Shown: positions 18,255 to 27,401, counted from the first letter of the stretch. The stretch is DNA of 64,000 nt from Burkholderia cepacia ATCC 25416 (GCF_001411495.1 NZ_CP012982.1:1550001-1614000); one strand, 5' to 3'. A program made the numbers and translations. Notes: a model not told the origin generated them from the sequence alone.

Positions 18255-19085
18255 ATGCCGATCGGATTTCAGAAGATGAACGCAAACGGCGATGACTTCG
18301 TCATCGTCGACCTGCGCGGTCAGGATCAGGAACACGCGCCGCGTATCGACCGCGATCTCGTGCGGCGCATGGGCGACCGGCACAGAGGCATCGGCTTCAA
18401 CCAGCTTGCCGTCGTGTCGGACTGCGACGACGCGGCGGCCCGCGTCGCGTTCTGGAACGCCGACGGCTCGCCGCTCGACACCTGCGGCAGCGCGACGCGC
18501 GGCGTCGCGCGGCAACTGATGCGGGAAACCGGCATGGCGTCGCTCGTGCTGCGGACCCGCCGCGGGTATCTCGTGTGTTCGCGGGAGACGAACGGCCTGA
18601 TCACCGTCGAGATGGGCACGCCGCTCACCGGCTGGCGGGACGTGCCGGTCGCCGACGCGCTCGACACCCTCGCGCTGCCGCTGCCCGGCGCGCCGGCCGC
18701 CTGCAACATGGGCAACCCGCATTGCACGTTCTTCGTCGACGATCTCCACACGATCGACGTCGCGGCGCTCGGCCCCGCCATCGAAACGCATCCGCTGTTT
18801 CCGCAGAAAACCAACGTGCATTTCGTTCAGGTCATCGATCGCACGCATATTCGCCTGCGCATCTGGGAGCGCGGCGGCGGCGTGCCGCTCGGTTCGGGAT
18901 CGTGTTCGTGCGGTGCGGTCGTCAACGGCATCCGGCGCGGGCTGCTCGACGATACAGTGCGGGTGACCTGCGACGGCGGCGACGTCACCGTTCGATGGGA
19001 CGGCGCCGGCAGCGTGCTCCTGGGCGGGCCGGTTTCGTTCGGGTTCGACGGGGTGTGGGTGGACGAAGAGAAGCCGGCGATCTGA
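18255..19085 (+). CDS. DapF-like diaminopimelate epimerase paralogue
   Basis: Cofactor-independent two-cysteine epimerase/racemase fold. 276 aa. It begins MPIGFQKMNANGDDFVIVD, comparable with the KMHGxGNDFVxxD start of DapF. Both catalytic cysteines are recognisable: DTCGSATRGVA (usual CGNGARC) and GSGSCSCGAVV (usual GTGAxA). The substrate-contact region MGNPHCTFFVDD is kept. Departures from canonical DapF (NANGDD for HGxGND, SATR for NGAR) and an isolated position next to an IS suggest a secondary copy or a different amino-acid substrate. A hairpin covers the stop codon. Confidence 0.78.
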   Translation: MPIGFQKMNANGDDFVIVDLRGQDQEHAPRIDRDLVRRMGDRHRGIGFNQLAVVSDCDDAAARVAFWNADGSPLDTCGSATRGVARQLMRETGMASLVLRTRRGYLVCSRETNGLITVEMGTPLTGWRDVPVADALDTLALPLPGAPAACNMGNPHCTFFVDDLHTIDVAALGPAIETHPLFPQKTNVHFVQVIDRTHIRLRIWERGGGVPLGSGSCSCGAVVNGIRRGLLDDTVRVTCDGGDVTVRWDGAGSVLLGGPVSFGFDGVWVDEEKPAI

Positions 19086-19093
19086 TCGCCGGC
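19073..19093 (+). terminator. hairpin overlapping the stop of the dapF-like gene
   Basis: GCCGGCGAT (19073-19081) pairs perfectly with ATCGCCGGC (19085-19093) over a 3-nt loop containing the stop codon. No U-tract follows, so it is a possible transcript end or stabiliser only. Confidence 0.4.
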
Positions 19094-19304
19094 ATGCGCG
19101 GCATTCACGGCGTGTGGCTGCGCACCACGCCGGTCCGCGCGCGATGCGCAGCCGCATCGTCATCGATCGTCGAGGCAATTCGCCCGGAGCCATGATGCGA
19201 CGCCGAACCCCCGCCGACTTGCGCCGACTCGCATGGTCATCGACGAACGGCGGTCGCCGGACCCGGCGCGGTGCGCGCCGGGCTGCGATACATCGAATCG
19301 ACGA

Positions 19305-19733
19305 TCAGTGCTTTTCGTCGACCTTCTTCGGCTTCGGCGGCGACGGCACCTTCGCGTACTGGAACGCCGGCGTCGCCTTCAGCGCTTCCTTCGTCGCGCC
19401 CGGCAGGTAGATGTTGCCCTTGCGCACGTCGAGCGACGCGATCGGCACCGCGACGTCGTGCGCGGCCACGCCGAGGAAGCCGCCGGCCGACACGATCGCC
19501 GCGGACACCGAGCCGTCCGGCGCGACGATCAGGTCGCGCACGGTGCCGACCTTCTGGTTGTCGTCGTTGTAGACGGCCTTGCCGAGCACACTCTTCTTCA
19601 CGCTCCAGCCTTCGAGCAGCGCCTGCGATTGCTCGACGGTGACGCTGATCGGCTGCGCACCCGCGATCTGCGCGTGCGCGCTGACGCTCGAGGCGAGGAC
19701 GGTTGCTGCGATGAGGGTTTTGTAGAAAGCCAT
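19305..19733 (-). CDS. secreted PRC-barrel domain protein
   Basis: 142 aa. Signal peptide (about 1-22, ending VSAHA), then a short region and a PRC-barrel (about 45-110): VLGKAVYNDDNQKVGTVRDLIV and LGVAAHDVAVPIASLDV. The end is Lys/Pro-rich (PSPPKPKKVDEKH). Periplasmic PRC-barrel proteins of this type are common in Burkholderia and unassigned; the fold mediates protein or RNA contacts in other contexts. The ATG at 19733 gives the only signal peptide. It stands alone on the minus strand. Function unknown. Confidence 0.82.
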   Translation of the reverse strand: MAFYKTLIAATVLASSVSAHAQIAGAQPISVTVEQSQALLEGWSVKKSVLGKAVYNDDNQKVGTVRDLIVAPDGSVSAAIVSAGGFLGVAAHDVAVPIASLDVRKGNIYLPGATKEALKATPAFQYAKVPSPPKPKKVDEKH

Positions 19734-19921
19734 GCTGTTGTGCACTCCGGTGAATTGTTGTCGGTCGCGGCGGTCGGCCGAGCCGCCGCCGTGCATGCGC
19801 CGCGCGAAGCCCGGTGGCCCGCGCGCGACACATCGCACCGGCCCATGTTAGCGCCACTCGCGCAACGCTGCATCGGACGCGATGACGCAGCACCCGTCAT
19901 CTGCCCCGCGCGACGGCGACA

Positions 19922-20878
19922 TTACGGACACCGCAGCGAATCGCGAACGCGGTCGAACTCCGGCAGATAACGCGCGTAGTTCTCCTCGCGCGCCGTGTAG
20001 ATCAGCGCGCAGGTCTTCGTGTCGCCGGCAGTCGCCACGACCGCCTGGTGGACGATTGCATCGCCGAGCGCCTCCTTGTGCTCGCAAGTCAGTGCGGGCC
20101 TGCCGGCTATCGTTTCGTTTGCCGCGTGCGACGATTCGATCGCGCTGCCGCCTTCCCCGCCCCCCTCGTCCCACCCGTCGCAGAGACTCGACAGGGCATC
20201 GTCGCTCTTGTCGCCGATGACGAACTCGATCCCGGCCGAGATCAGCCCGAACCTGAAACGCCGGATCCGGTAGGTCGCGTCGCCGCGATCCTCCGGCTGG
20301 TTCGCGACCCGCCATCCCGCAGGCAGACGCAGCTCCGCGGGCGCCGGATAGTCGCGCACGAGCCGCAGGTCGTTGTCGAAGTTCAGCACGCCCGCAACAC
20401 CCAGCACGACGATCGCCGTCGCAATCGACAGCCAGACGCCGAGCAGCGTCAGCAGGCCGATGCCCGCCGCACGCCAGTTCGATTGCAGCGCACCGCCGGC
20501 CGCCCGATGAGCGTCGACGGCCTCGCGCTGCGCGTGCCGTGCATAGACGATCGTCCCGGCGAGACCGGCAATGACGACCGCATGCACGAGCGCGTGGGGC
20601 ACCGCCGAGGTTTCCGGAACGTCCGCCGCCGCGTAAAGCACGATCGACGCGAGCGTGACGAGTGCCGTGACGAGAATCTGCCGCTGCGCGAGCGCGCGGT
20701 GGCCGAGACGCCGCGCGTTCGCCGCGAGCAGGATGCCGCCGGCGAGCGGCGAGCCGAGAAACGCCGCCCAGCCTATGCCCGCCATCGTGAACAGCTTGCC
20801 GGGCGGCGCCGTCGCCGCCCCGCCGGAAGCAGCGGGTTCGCCCGGGACAGCCGGTGCGTCGGACGGGAAATCGGTCAT
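19922..20878 (-). CDS. multi-pass membrane protein of unknown function, second gene of the aroG transcript
   Basis: 318 aa from the ATG at 20878, 16 nt after the DAHP synthase stop. An earlier ATG at 20902 would overlap that gene. A Pro/Ala-rich N-terminus is followed by about four hydrophobic segments (FTMAGIGWAAFLGSPLAGGI; ILVTALVTLASIVLYAAA; VHAVVIAGLAGTIVY; GIGLLTLLGVWLSIATAIVVLGVAGV, between about residues 35 and 165) and a soluble C-terminal domain of about 140 residues with three Cys. I do not recognise the family. Confidence 0.75.
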   Translation of the reverse strand: MTDFPSDAPAVPGEPAASGGAATAPPGKLFTMAGIGWAAFLGSPLAGGILLAANARRLGHRALAQRQILVTALVTLASIVLYAAADVPETSAVPHALVHAVVIAGLAGTIVYARHAQREAVDAHRAAGGALQSNWRAAGIGLLTLLGVWLSIATAIVVLGVAGVLNFDNDLRLVRDYPAPAELRLPAGWRVANQPEDRGDATYRIRRFRFGLISAGIEFVIGDKSDDALSSLCDGWDEGGGEGGSAIESSHAANETIAGRPALTCEHKEALGDAIVHQAVVATAGDTKTCALIYTAREENYARYLPEFDRVRDSLRCP

Positions 20879-20894
20879 GCCGGTATCGTCCGCG

Positions 20895-22025
20895 TCACGC
20901 ATTGCGCGAATACACCCTTCGATGTCGCACCGCCTCCGCCAGCACGTCGAGCACCGGCTCCGTCTGCGTCCAGCTCAGGCACGCATCCGTGATCGATACG
21001 CCGTACTTGAGCGGCACGCCCGGCTTCAGGTCCTGCCGCCCTGCCTCGAGATGGCTCTCGACCATCACGCCGACGATTCGGTGCTCGCCCTGCGACAGTT
21101 GCCGAGCGAGATCCTGCGCGACGTCGATCTGGCGGTCGTGCGACTTGTTCGAGTTCGCGTGCGAGCAGTCGACCATCACCTGCTCGCGCAACCCGGCCTT
21201 GCGCAGCACCGCACAACATGCGTCGACATGCGCGGCGTCGTAGTTCGGGCCGTTCTTGCCGCCGCGCAGGATCACGTGCGCGTCGTCGTTGCCGCGCGTC
21301 TCGAAGATCGCGGCCATCCCCATCTTCGTCATCCCCATGAACGCATGGCTCGCGGCCGCCGCGACGATCGCGTCGGACGCGACCTGCACGCCGCCGTCGG
21401 TACCGTTCTTGAACCCGATCGGGCAGCTCAGGCCCGACGCGAGCTGGCGGTGGCTCTGGCTCTCGGTCGTGCGCGCGCCGATCGCGCCCCATGCGATCAG
21501 GTCGGCGATGTACTGCGGGCTCAGCAGGTCGAGGAATTCGGTCGACGCCGGCAGGCCCAGCGCGTTGATGTCGAGCAGCAATTGCCGCGCGGCGCGCAGC
21601 CCTTCGTTGATGCGGAAGCTGCCGTCGAGGCGCGGGTCGTTGATGTAGCCCTTCCAGCCGACCGTCGTGCGCGGCTTCTCGAAGTAGACGCGCATCGTGA
21701 TCAGCAGGTCGTCCTTCAGCGCATCGGCGGCGGCCTTCAGCCGGCGTGCGTAGTCGAGCGCCTGGTCGTGATCGTGGATCGAACACGGGCCGACGACGAG
21801 CAGCAGCCGGTCGTCGCGGCCGTGCAGGATGTCGCCGATCGCGCGGCGCGTATCCTCGACGAGCGTCTGCGTGGCAGCCGGCACCGGCAGCTCGTCCAGC
21901 AGCAGCGCGGGCGAAATCAGCGGGCGCACGGCGCCGATGCGGACGTCGTCGATGCGCGTGGTGTCCTGCGTCGCGTCGGCGCTGCCTACCTCGCGATCGT
22001 GGGAAGGATTGTCGAGGTTCTGCAT
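20895..22025 (-). CDS. aroG: 3-deoxy-7-phosphoheptulonate (DAHP) synthase, class I
   Basis: First enzyme of the shikimate pathway: phosphoenolpyruvate plus erythrose 4-phosphate to DAHP. 376 aa, slightly longer than the 350-aa E. coli enzymes because of an N-terminal extension of about 20 residues. Conserved blocks are GPCSIHDHDQALDYA (PEP and metal region), FEKPRTTVGWKGYINDP, GARTTESQSHR, GFKNGTDG and VMVDCSHANSNK, all with intact metal and substrate residues. The N-terminal DDVRIGAVRPLISPALLLDELP resembles the regulatory segment of feedback-inhibited AroF/G/H; which amino acid inhibits it cannot be read here. It is followed by the membrane-protein gene on the same strand. Confidence 0.93.
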   Translation of the reverse strand: MQNLDNPSHDREVGSADATQDTTRIDDVRIGAVRPLISPALLLDELPVPAATQTLVEDTRRAIGDILHGRDDRLLLVVGPCSIHDHDQALDYARRLKAAADALKDDLLITMRVYFEKPRTTVGWKGYINDPRLDGSFRINEGLRAARQLLLDINALGLPASTEFLDLLSPQYIADLIAWGAIGARTTESQSHRQLASGLSCPIGFKNGTDGGVQVASDAIVAAAASHAFMGMTKMGMAAIFETRGNDDAHVILRGGKNGPNYDAAHVDACCAVLRKAGLREQVMVDCSHANSNKSHDRQIDVAQDLARQLSQGEHRIVGVMVESHLEAGRQDLKPGVPLKYGVSITDACLSWTQTEPVLDVLAEAVRHRRVYSRNA

Positions 22026-22159
22026 GGTGATTCTCCGGGGGACGTCTGTAATGATGAGCAGGCTCGATTATGGCACCCGGGCGGGGCGGCGAAGGGTTCC
22101 GGCGGGAGGGCGAGCGCGGCAAAGGCCGCGTTGACGCGACCAGGGTCAATTCCGGAATG

Positions 22160-22187
22160 AAAAAAGGCGACCCGTGAAGGGTCGCCC
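22160..22187 (-). terminator. rho-independent terminator of the lipase gene
   Basis: An 8-bp perfect stem (22166-22173 with 22179-22186, 5-nt loop) is followed on the minus strand by a run of six T. It lies about 60 nt after the lipase stop and 130 nt before the aroG start, so it separates the two same-strand transcripts. Confidence 0.82.
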
Positions 22188-22198
22188 GGCCATGCGCC

Positions 22199-22242
22199 GC
22201 GTCGCGTCGCGTCGCGTGGTGCGGTGCGGTGCGGTGCGGTGC
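22199..22242. repeat. pentanucleotide microsatellite between lipase stop and its terminator
   Basis: Three and a half copies of GCGTC (22199-22217) run directly into five perfect copies of GGTGC (22218-22242). The array ends 2 nt from the lipase stop codon (22245-22247). A repeat unit of five can slip out of frame, but it is non-coding here. Confidence 0.85.
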
Positions 22243-22244
22243 GG

Positions 22245-23561
22245 CTAATGCAGCGTTTCGGGCGCCAGCGAATTGCTCGGCAGCAGCGACGTCAGCCAGC
22301 AATTGCTCGGCGCGGCTTTCCCGTTGAAACGGTCGTAGAGCCACGGCAGCATGCCGGCCACCCACGGCACGATCGCGCCCGCATGCTCGAGCGGATACTC
22401 GTTGTATATGACCGGCGTGCCGCTGGCGCAGAACTTCTGCGCGAGGGCGCGCACGTCGTACGCGAGCATCACGCCGTCACCCACCTGGCTGCTGAAGGTG
22501 CCGTCCAGCGCGCCCGCGGTGCCCTGGCCGATGAACATCGGGATCGTCGGCGATGCGGCCAGCCCGGCATTCACCTTGTTGGCATACGTCACGTACGCGG
22601 GAATGCTGTTGATGTCGTTCGCGTATTGCGGCTTGAACAGCGTGCCCCAGTGCAGCCCCGTGTATTTCGGCAGGATGTACGCGAGCGACTGGCTCTGGAT
22701 GTCGTTGAACACGGCGACGCCGGTATCGCTGAGATAGGGCGTCAGGTCGAAGCCGTAGCCGCGCGACAGCCCGGCCAGCGCAGCCGCGGCCACACCGCCC
22801 CATACGATGCTGCCGTCGACATAGCGCAGGTTGTGCGCGGGGTCGACCAGCACACCGCCTTCCGCCGCGCCGACGAGCTGCCGGTTGATCTCGGGCGCAT
22901 AGCTCGGCGCGAGCTGCGCGGCCCAGTTCGTCGCGATCGCGCCGCCGGAATAGCCGATCATCGCGACCTTGCTCGACGGACTCAGGCCGGTCGACGGCGT
23001 ATTGAGCGCCGCACGGATCGAATCGAGCGTCGTCATCCCGTATTCGGGGCCGGCGGCGAAGTCGGCCGTCTGGCCTTCCGTATCGGGCACGATGACGTTG
23101 TAGCCGAGCAGCAGCAGCGTCGACAGCGGAATCGATTCCGCGCTGTAGAGCAGCGTGCCGACGTTGATGATCTTCGTGACGTCGCGATCGCCGGCGATCA
23201 CCTGCGACGGCTCGTCGTACGGGTTCAGCGAATCGTAAGCCGACTGGTACGAGATGGCCCGGCCGTTGCTGACCTGGCTCCGGATCACCGACGTCACGTT
23301 CACGACCGGCTGGTTCAGCGCGTTATTGGTGCGATACAGCAACTGCTGCGCGGTCAGCGCGGTCGGGATGCCGGCCACGTGATAGGTGACGTTGCGCGTC
23401 TTGAGCACCGTGCCCGGTGGAATCGATGCCAGCGGCGTGGTGCCGGTGTAGGTATAGAACGGATCGGACACGGCCGGTGCGCCGGCGCTGGCCGGCGATG
23501 CGGCGACCGCCAGCGCGGCGGATACGGCTGCCGCGGCCAGCATGAAACGTCTGGAGGACAT
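22245..23561 (-). CDS. secretory lipase/esterase (LIP family, alpha/beta hydrolase)
   Basis: 438 aa. Signal peptide (about 1-27, ending SPASA), then the domain of secretory lipases best known from Candida and shared by several actinobacteria and Burkholderia. The nucleophile elbow is GYSGGA (Ser205), with an Asp in the SPTIPMFIGQG...DGTF region and a His in YPLEHAGAI as likely triad partners. LLLGYNVIVPDTEGQ is the strand before the substrate pocket. Predicted exported esterase acting on acyl esters or small lipids. Monocistronic, with its own terminator. Substrate unknown. Confidence 0.83.
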   Translation of the reverse strand: MSSRRFMLAAAAVSAALAVAASPASAGAPAVSDPFYTYTGTTPLASIPPGTVLKTRNVTYHVAGIPTALTAQQLLYRTNNALNQPVVNVTSVIRSQVSNGRAISYQSAYDSLNPYDEPSQVIAGDRDVTKIINVGTLLYSAESIPLSTLLLLGYNVIVPDTEGQTADFAAGPEYGMTTLDSIRAALNTPSTGLSPSSKVAMIGYSGGAIATNWAAQLAPSYAPEINRQLVGAAEGGVLVDPAHNLRYVDGSIVWGGVAAAALAGLSRGYGFDLTPYLSDTGVAVFNDIQSQSLAYILPKYTGLHWGTLFKPQYANDINSIPAYVTYANKVNAGLAASPTIPMFIGQGTAGALDGTFSSQVGDGVMLAYDVRALAQKFCASGTPVIYNEYPLEHAGAIVPWVAGMLPWLYDRFNGKAAPSNCWLTSLLPSNSLAPETLH

Positions 23562-23966
23562 GGTTGGGGCCCCTGGGATAACCTGCTTTCATCGAAGGAA
23601 GTTCGGCGGTGTTGCAGACCATCGTGTGCGCCGCGTCAAAACCGTTTCCGTGCCATCGACTGTCTCCTGTGAAAGAATGATCCAGCTTGTTCTGAATTCG
23701 TAGTTTTAGTAGGAGTACAAACCGGATTCATTGAAGCACATCGAGAACGCGCTCGACGGGCGTTTTCCATTGTTTGAAGGTAAACGTCTAAACCCGCCGC
23801 CGCACGATGCGGAGCGCGCCGGCCGTTCGGCCGACTGTCCGCGTTTCGCGGAAGTACCGTACGATCACGGCTGTCGGGTACCGAAGCGGCCGCGTCGTGC
23901 GATGCCGGCCGCGCGGCGCACCGCCTGCCTGTGACCGATCGTTTCCTGCCCAACCGACACGCCACG
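23562..23966. other. 405-bp intergenic region between divergent genes
   Basis: No coding signal convinces. It is AT-rich by local standards around 23680-23730, where promoters for the divergent lipase and hypothetical genes would fit. No clear operator or RNA was recognised. Confidence 0.5.
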
Positions 23967-24521
23967 ATGACCGTCTCCGAACTGCTCCGCGCCATTCGCC
24001 AACCGTATGCCGACCTGCTCGCGAAAGCGGCCGCACAACCGGCCGTGATCGCCGAACCGGCCTACCGGCGTGCCGACGGCACGCTCGCCACCGAAGGGCC
24101 GCTCGCGCTGCCGTGCCGGGCCGACATCATCGCGACCGAAGGCGAATCGGCCGGCCAGCCGGCGATGGTCGATTCCGCCACGCAGCTGGATTTCGAGCCG
24201 TTCGCGTTCGATCTCGACACGGCGGCCGTGTCGATCCGCCCGTTCGTGTGGGACTGGGCCGCGATCGAGGCCGACGGTCTCGACGAAAGCGCGGCGGCCG
24301 ACGCGTTCAAGGCATGGTTCTTCGCGTGGTTCGATACCGACGACGAGAACACGCCGGCCGAAGACGGCCTGCACGGGATCGTTCACTACCTGTCGGAACC
24401 GGTTCGCGCGGAACAGGGGTGGCGCGTCCATGCGGATCTCGGCTCCGCGCCCGAAACGGCCGTGGAGGATCTGCTGTTCCGGCTCGTCGATGCGGGCGCT
24501 TCGCGGATCATCATCGGTTGA
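23967..24521 (+). CDS. conserved hypothetical soluble protein
   Basis: 184 aa from the ATG at 23967; an in-frame GTG at 23931 would add 12 residues, and neither start has a clear ribosome-binding site. The protein is acidic, with no signal peptide or membrane segment and several Trp/Phe pairs in the middle (IRPFVWDWAAIE, FKAWFFAWFD). It ends in a helix-strand unit (ETAVEDLLFRLVDAGASRIIIG). I do not recognise the family. The next two genes on the same strand encode exported proteins, at 28 nt and then a 1-nt overlap, so the three may be co-transcribed. Confidence 0.68.
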   Translation: MTVSELLRAIRQPYADLLAKAAAQPAVIAEPAYRRADGTLATEGPLALPCRADIIATEGESAGQPAMVDSATQLDFEPFAFDLDTAAVSIRPFVWDWAAIEADGLDESAAADAFKAWFFAWFDTDDENTPAEDGLHGIVHYLSEPVRAEQGWRVHADLGSAPETAVEDLLFRLVDAGASRIIIG

Positions 24522-24549
24522 CTGGCCGCTCCGTTTCCCTTACGCCATC

Positions 24550-24972
24550 ATGAAAAAAATCTTCGCAACCGTGCTGCTTTGCGTGTCGCTTCCGGCACTC
24601 GCCAAGGTATCCACCGACGTGTTCTGCTTCAGGTCGGACGGCGACAAGCCCGTGCGCTTCGAGATGCGCACCTACTATGACGATGCGGTCAAATGGTCGG
24701 GCGGCATGGTCCGGTACGCGCATTCGAAAACGGCCCTGCCGCTGGTGATCGAACATGAGGAGGATGAAGTGCTCGACGAAAGCCGTCCGCACCAGTACAC
24801 GACGACCTGGGTCGAAATGGTCGGCGGCAAGGTCAACGGGCGCTACGAAATGATGACCCAGGGCGCGATGGTCTATTCGATGACCTACACCAACGCACGC
24901 ACCGGCAAGCAGACCGCGTTCGGCCGCGCGCTGGATGTCGACGCGTCCGAACAGACCGGGTGCCGCTGGTGA
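24550..24972 (+). CDS. small secreted hypothetical protein
   Basis: 140 aa with a clear signal peptide (MKKIFATVLLCVSLPALA) and a mature beta-rich domain. Two Cys (one near the mature N-terminus in FCFRSDG, one near the end in TGCRW) could form a disulfide. Its stop overlaps the start of the next gene (TGATG). No family recognised; probably periplasmic. Confidence 0.72.
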   Translation: MKKIFATVLLCVSLPALAKVSTDVFCFRSDGDKPVRFEMRTYYDDAVKWSGGMVRYAHSKTALPLVIEHEEDEVLDESRPHQYTTTWVEMVGGKVNGRYEMMTQGAMVYSMTYTNARTGKQTAFGRALDVDASEQTGCRW

Positions 24973-26237
24973 TGCGCCCGCTGATCCGGATCGCGTGGGT
25001 GCTGGTCGCGCTGCACGCAGGCTTCGCGCATGCCGCGCCGCGCACGGTCTACGAAGGCACGCTGCAAGGCGCCGGCACCGTCGTGATGGAACTCGACGAT
25101 CGCCCGGCCGCGGACGGCTCGATCTCCGGCCGCTACTTCTATGCGCAGCACGGCGTCGATATTCCGCTGCACGGCACGCCCGCGCAACTGGTCGAACCGC
25201 TCGTGCGAACGCAGTTGCCGGACGATGCGCGCGACGCGTCGGGATTCCGCGAGCAAGCCGATTTCGATCATGCCGCGGCCACCTGGCAAGGCACGCGGGA
25301 CAAGGCCGGCTATCGCGGCCGCTGGACCGATGCGCGCTCCGGCAAGACGCGCAGCTTCACGCTGCGGCGCGTCGCTGAATACGATCCCGATGCGGTTGCG
25401 CCCGGGTCGGTCGAAGCCGTCACCAACAGCATCGCCGGCGGCGTCGGCAGCGGTATCGCAAGCGGCGTGGCCATCGACATGCGGCAGGCGCCTTATGCCG
25501 CGCTGAAGCTTGCCGGGCACGCGCAGCCGGCCGGCCCCGAGATCGGAGACGGCACCGTCGCGTACCGGATGTGGCGCGATCCGCGCACGAAGCTCATGTA
25601 TCCGCGTCTGAGCCGCCATCCCGATCCAGCGGTCATGACACGGGTCAACCGCCTGCTCGAACAGCAGCACTGGCAGATGAATCTCGCCGCGCTCGAATGC
25701 GCGTCGACCCGCTATTCCGACGACGGGCCGTCCGCCGGTTCGCTCGGCGGCTACGACGACGAACAGGTGACGGTCACGTGGCTGTCACCTGCGGCACTCG
25801 GCATCGTGGAATCGGGCAGTACGTACTGCGGCGGCGCTCATCCGAACAATCACTACGATCCGGTCACGTTCGACCTGCTGCGCGGTACGTACCTCGACTG
25901 GAATCGCGTGATCGACGCGGCTAAGGCAGGCAAGGACGGCGCCCCGGGAACGAGCCCCGCGCTGGTGAGTTTCATTACGCAGTTGCGCGACAAGGCAACA
26001 CACGGTCAGCAAGTGACGGAGGGCGAAGGCGATTCGCTGTCGTGCGCGGACGTGCTCCCCGAGTATCTGGCGTTCGAACTCGACGCACCCGGCAAGCTCT
26101 CGTTCGTCGTCTCCGGGATCGGCCACGCGATGGGCGCCTGTCTCGGTCCGCAACTCGATGTGCCGTTCGCGGCGCTCGCGCCGATCCTGAGGCCGGGCGG
26201 CGCGCGTTATCTCGTACCGGGCGTCAAGCTGAAGTAA
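24972..26237 (+). CDS. secreted protein with C-terminal DUF3298 (RsiV-like) domain
   Basis: 421 aa. Signal peptide (ending FAHAA), an N-terminal domain of about 100 residues that appears twofold beta-rich (VYEGTLQGAGTVVMELDD, SGRYFYAQHG), and a C-terminal region (about 180-421) with the DUF3298 hallmarks: a Tyr/Gly-rich core with YCGGAHPNNHYDPVTFDL and a following TYLDWNRVI. In RsiV this domain senses lysozyme; in Gram-negative proteins its role is unknown. An in-frame GTG at 24960 is a weaker alternative start. It is coupled to the preceding small secreted protein. Confidence 0.75.
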   Translation: MRPLIRIAWVLVALHAGFAHAAPRTVYEGTLQGAGTVVMELDDRPAADGSISGRYFYAQHGVDIPLHGTPAQLVEPLVRTQLPDDARDASGFREQADFDHAAATWQGTRDKAGYRGRWTDARSGKTRSFTLRRVAEYDPDAVAPGSVEAVTNSIAGGVGSGIASGVAIDMRQAPYAALKLAGHAQPAGPEIGDGTVAYRMWRDPRTKLMYPRLSRHPDPAVMTRVNRLLEQQHWQMNLAALECASTRYSDDGPSAGSLGGYDDEQVTVTWLSPAALGIVESGSTYCGGAHPNNHYDPVTFDLLRGTYLDWNRVIDAAKAGKDGAPGTSPALVSFITQLRDKATHGQQVTEGEGDSLSCADVLPEYLAFELDAPGKLSFVVSGIGHAMGACLGPQLDVPFAALAPILRPGGARYLVPGVKLK

Positions 26238-26277
26238 CGCGGCGGCGCGGGCGCTATCCGCGTCGCCGTCATTTACG

Positions 26278-26985
26278 TCAGGACGCGTCGCCTTGCGCGT
26301 CGACGTCGATGCCCAGCTCGCCGGCCATCCGCAGAACCAGCGCATTCAGCCGCGCCACTTCATCCGCGAGGCGCTTCTGTTCGGCCTTCAGCGCTTCGAA
26401 TTCCGAAGGCGGCACGGAATCCGCCCCGCCGGCATCCGCACCCGCGAAGTCGGCCACGTTCACTTCGCCGCACATCAGGTGCATCCAGCGGTTCTCGCGC
26501 GCGCCCGGCGCACGCGGCAACCGGACGACGAGCGGCTGCGCGCGCGCCGCGAGTTCGTCGAGGAACGCCTCGACCGACGAGATATCCGCGAAACCGTGCA
26601 GGCGCGCGCTGTTCAGGCGCAACTCTGCGGCCGTCTGCGGGCCGCGCAGCAGCAGGATCGTCAGCAGCGCGATCGCCTGGCTCGGGATGCCGAGCACGCG
26701 GTTCACGTTGTGCTCGAAACGCGGCACGCGGCTGCTGCTGCCTTCCATCACGAGGCTCAGGTGCTTCAGCCCGTCGAGCGCGGTCGTGACTTCGTCCTCG
26801 CTGACGTTCATCACCGGCGAGCGCGCGGTTTTCTGGTTGCAGCCCGCGGTCAGCGCATTCAGCGACAGCGGATAGGTGTCCGGCACCGTGTGCTGTTTCT
26901 CGACGAGCACACCGAGAATGCGGGCCTCGAGGGGCGTGAGTTCGCGAAGGGCGCGTGGCGTGGGCGTATCCGGCGTGGTGGTCAT
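26278..26985 (-). CDS. yceH: YceH family (DUF480) winged-helix protein
   Basis: 235 aa. Two winged-helix units: LRELTPLEARILGVLVEKQHTVPDTYPLSLNAL at the start, with CNQKTARSPVMNVSEDEV, and a second one around RGPQTAAELRLNSARLHGF. A short C-terminal coiled coil (LKAEQKRLADEVARLNALVLRMAGEL) follows. The family is widespread and conserved in proteobacteria with no settled function. The ATG at 26985 is the start that matches the family length; the frame stays open upstream without coding character. Confidence 0.9.
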   Translation of the reverse strand: MTTTPDTPTPRALRELTPLEARILGVLVEKQHTVPDTYPLSLNALTAGCNQKTARSPVMNVSEDEVTTALDGLKHLSLVMEGSSSRVPRFEHNVNRVLGIPSQAIALLTILLLRGPQTAAELRLNSARLHGFADISSVEAFLDELAARAQPLVVRLPRAPGARENRWMHLMCGEVNVADFAGADAGGADSVPPSEFEALKAEQKRLADEVARLNALVLRMAGELGIDVDAQGDAS

Positions 26986-27401
26986 GAGTGGCGTCGCAGC
27001 GTGCAGCAGGTGAAGGGAAACAGTCGCGGCCCGTCCGGCATCGCGCACGGGCGAGCCATATGATAGCTCGCGTCGCTCGGCCCGGCGCCACTCGCCAGCC
27101 GCCAGCCGCCGCGCGCACTTGCCGCAGCCGGCTTTCGTCCGGCCTGCCTGCCGGCCGGTGCCGCGCGGCGACGGATGCGCGCCGTGCCGGCGATTCCGCC
27201 GCCTCGCACGCGGCGGCGTTTGCGCGACACGCATGCCGGCGCTACGATATGCGTCACCCCGACGTCCGCGGCGCGGCGCGAGCGCTCTCGCACGCATCAC
27301 CACGCATCGCCCGTCCCGCACGCCATGCCGCCACGCATGCGCGTCGCCCGTCGACGCCGCACATCCGCTCATCCATTCACCCCTTCGACCCGCTCACCGC
27401 C
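26986..27401. other. 416-bp intergenic region between divergent yceH and SDR genes
   Basis: Very GC-rich. TATGAT at about 27058 resembles a plus-strand -10 element, but no -35 is evident. No gene, repeat or RNA recognised. Confidence 0.4.
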
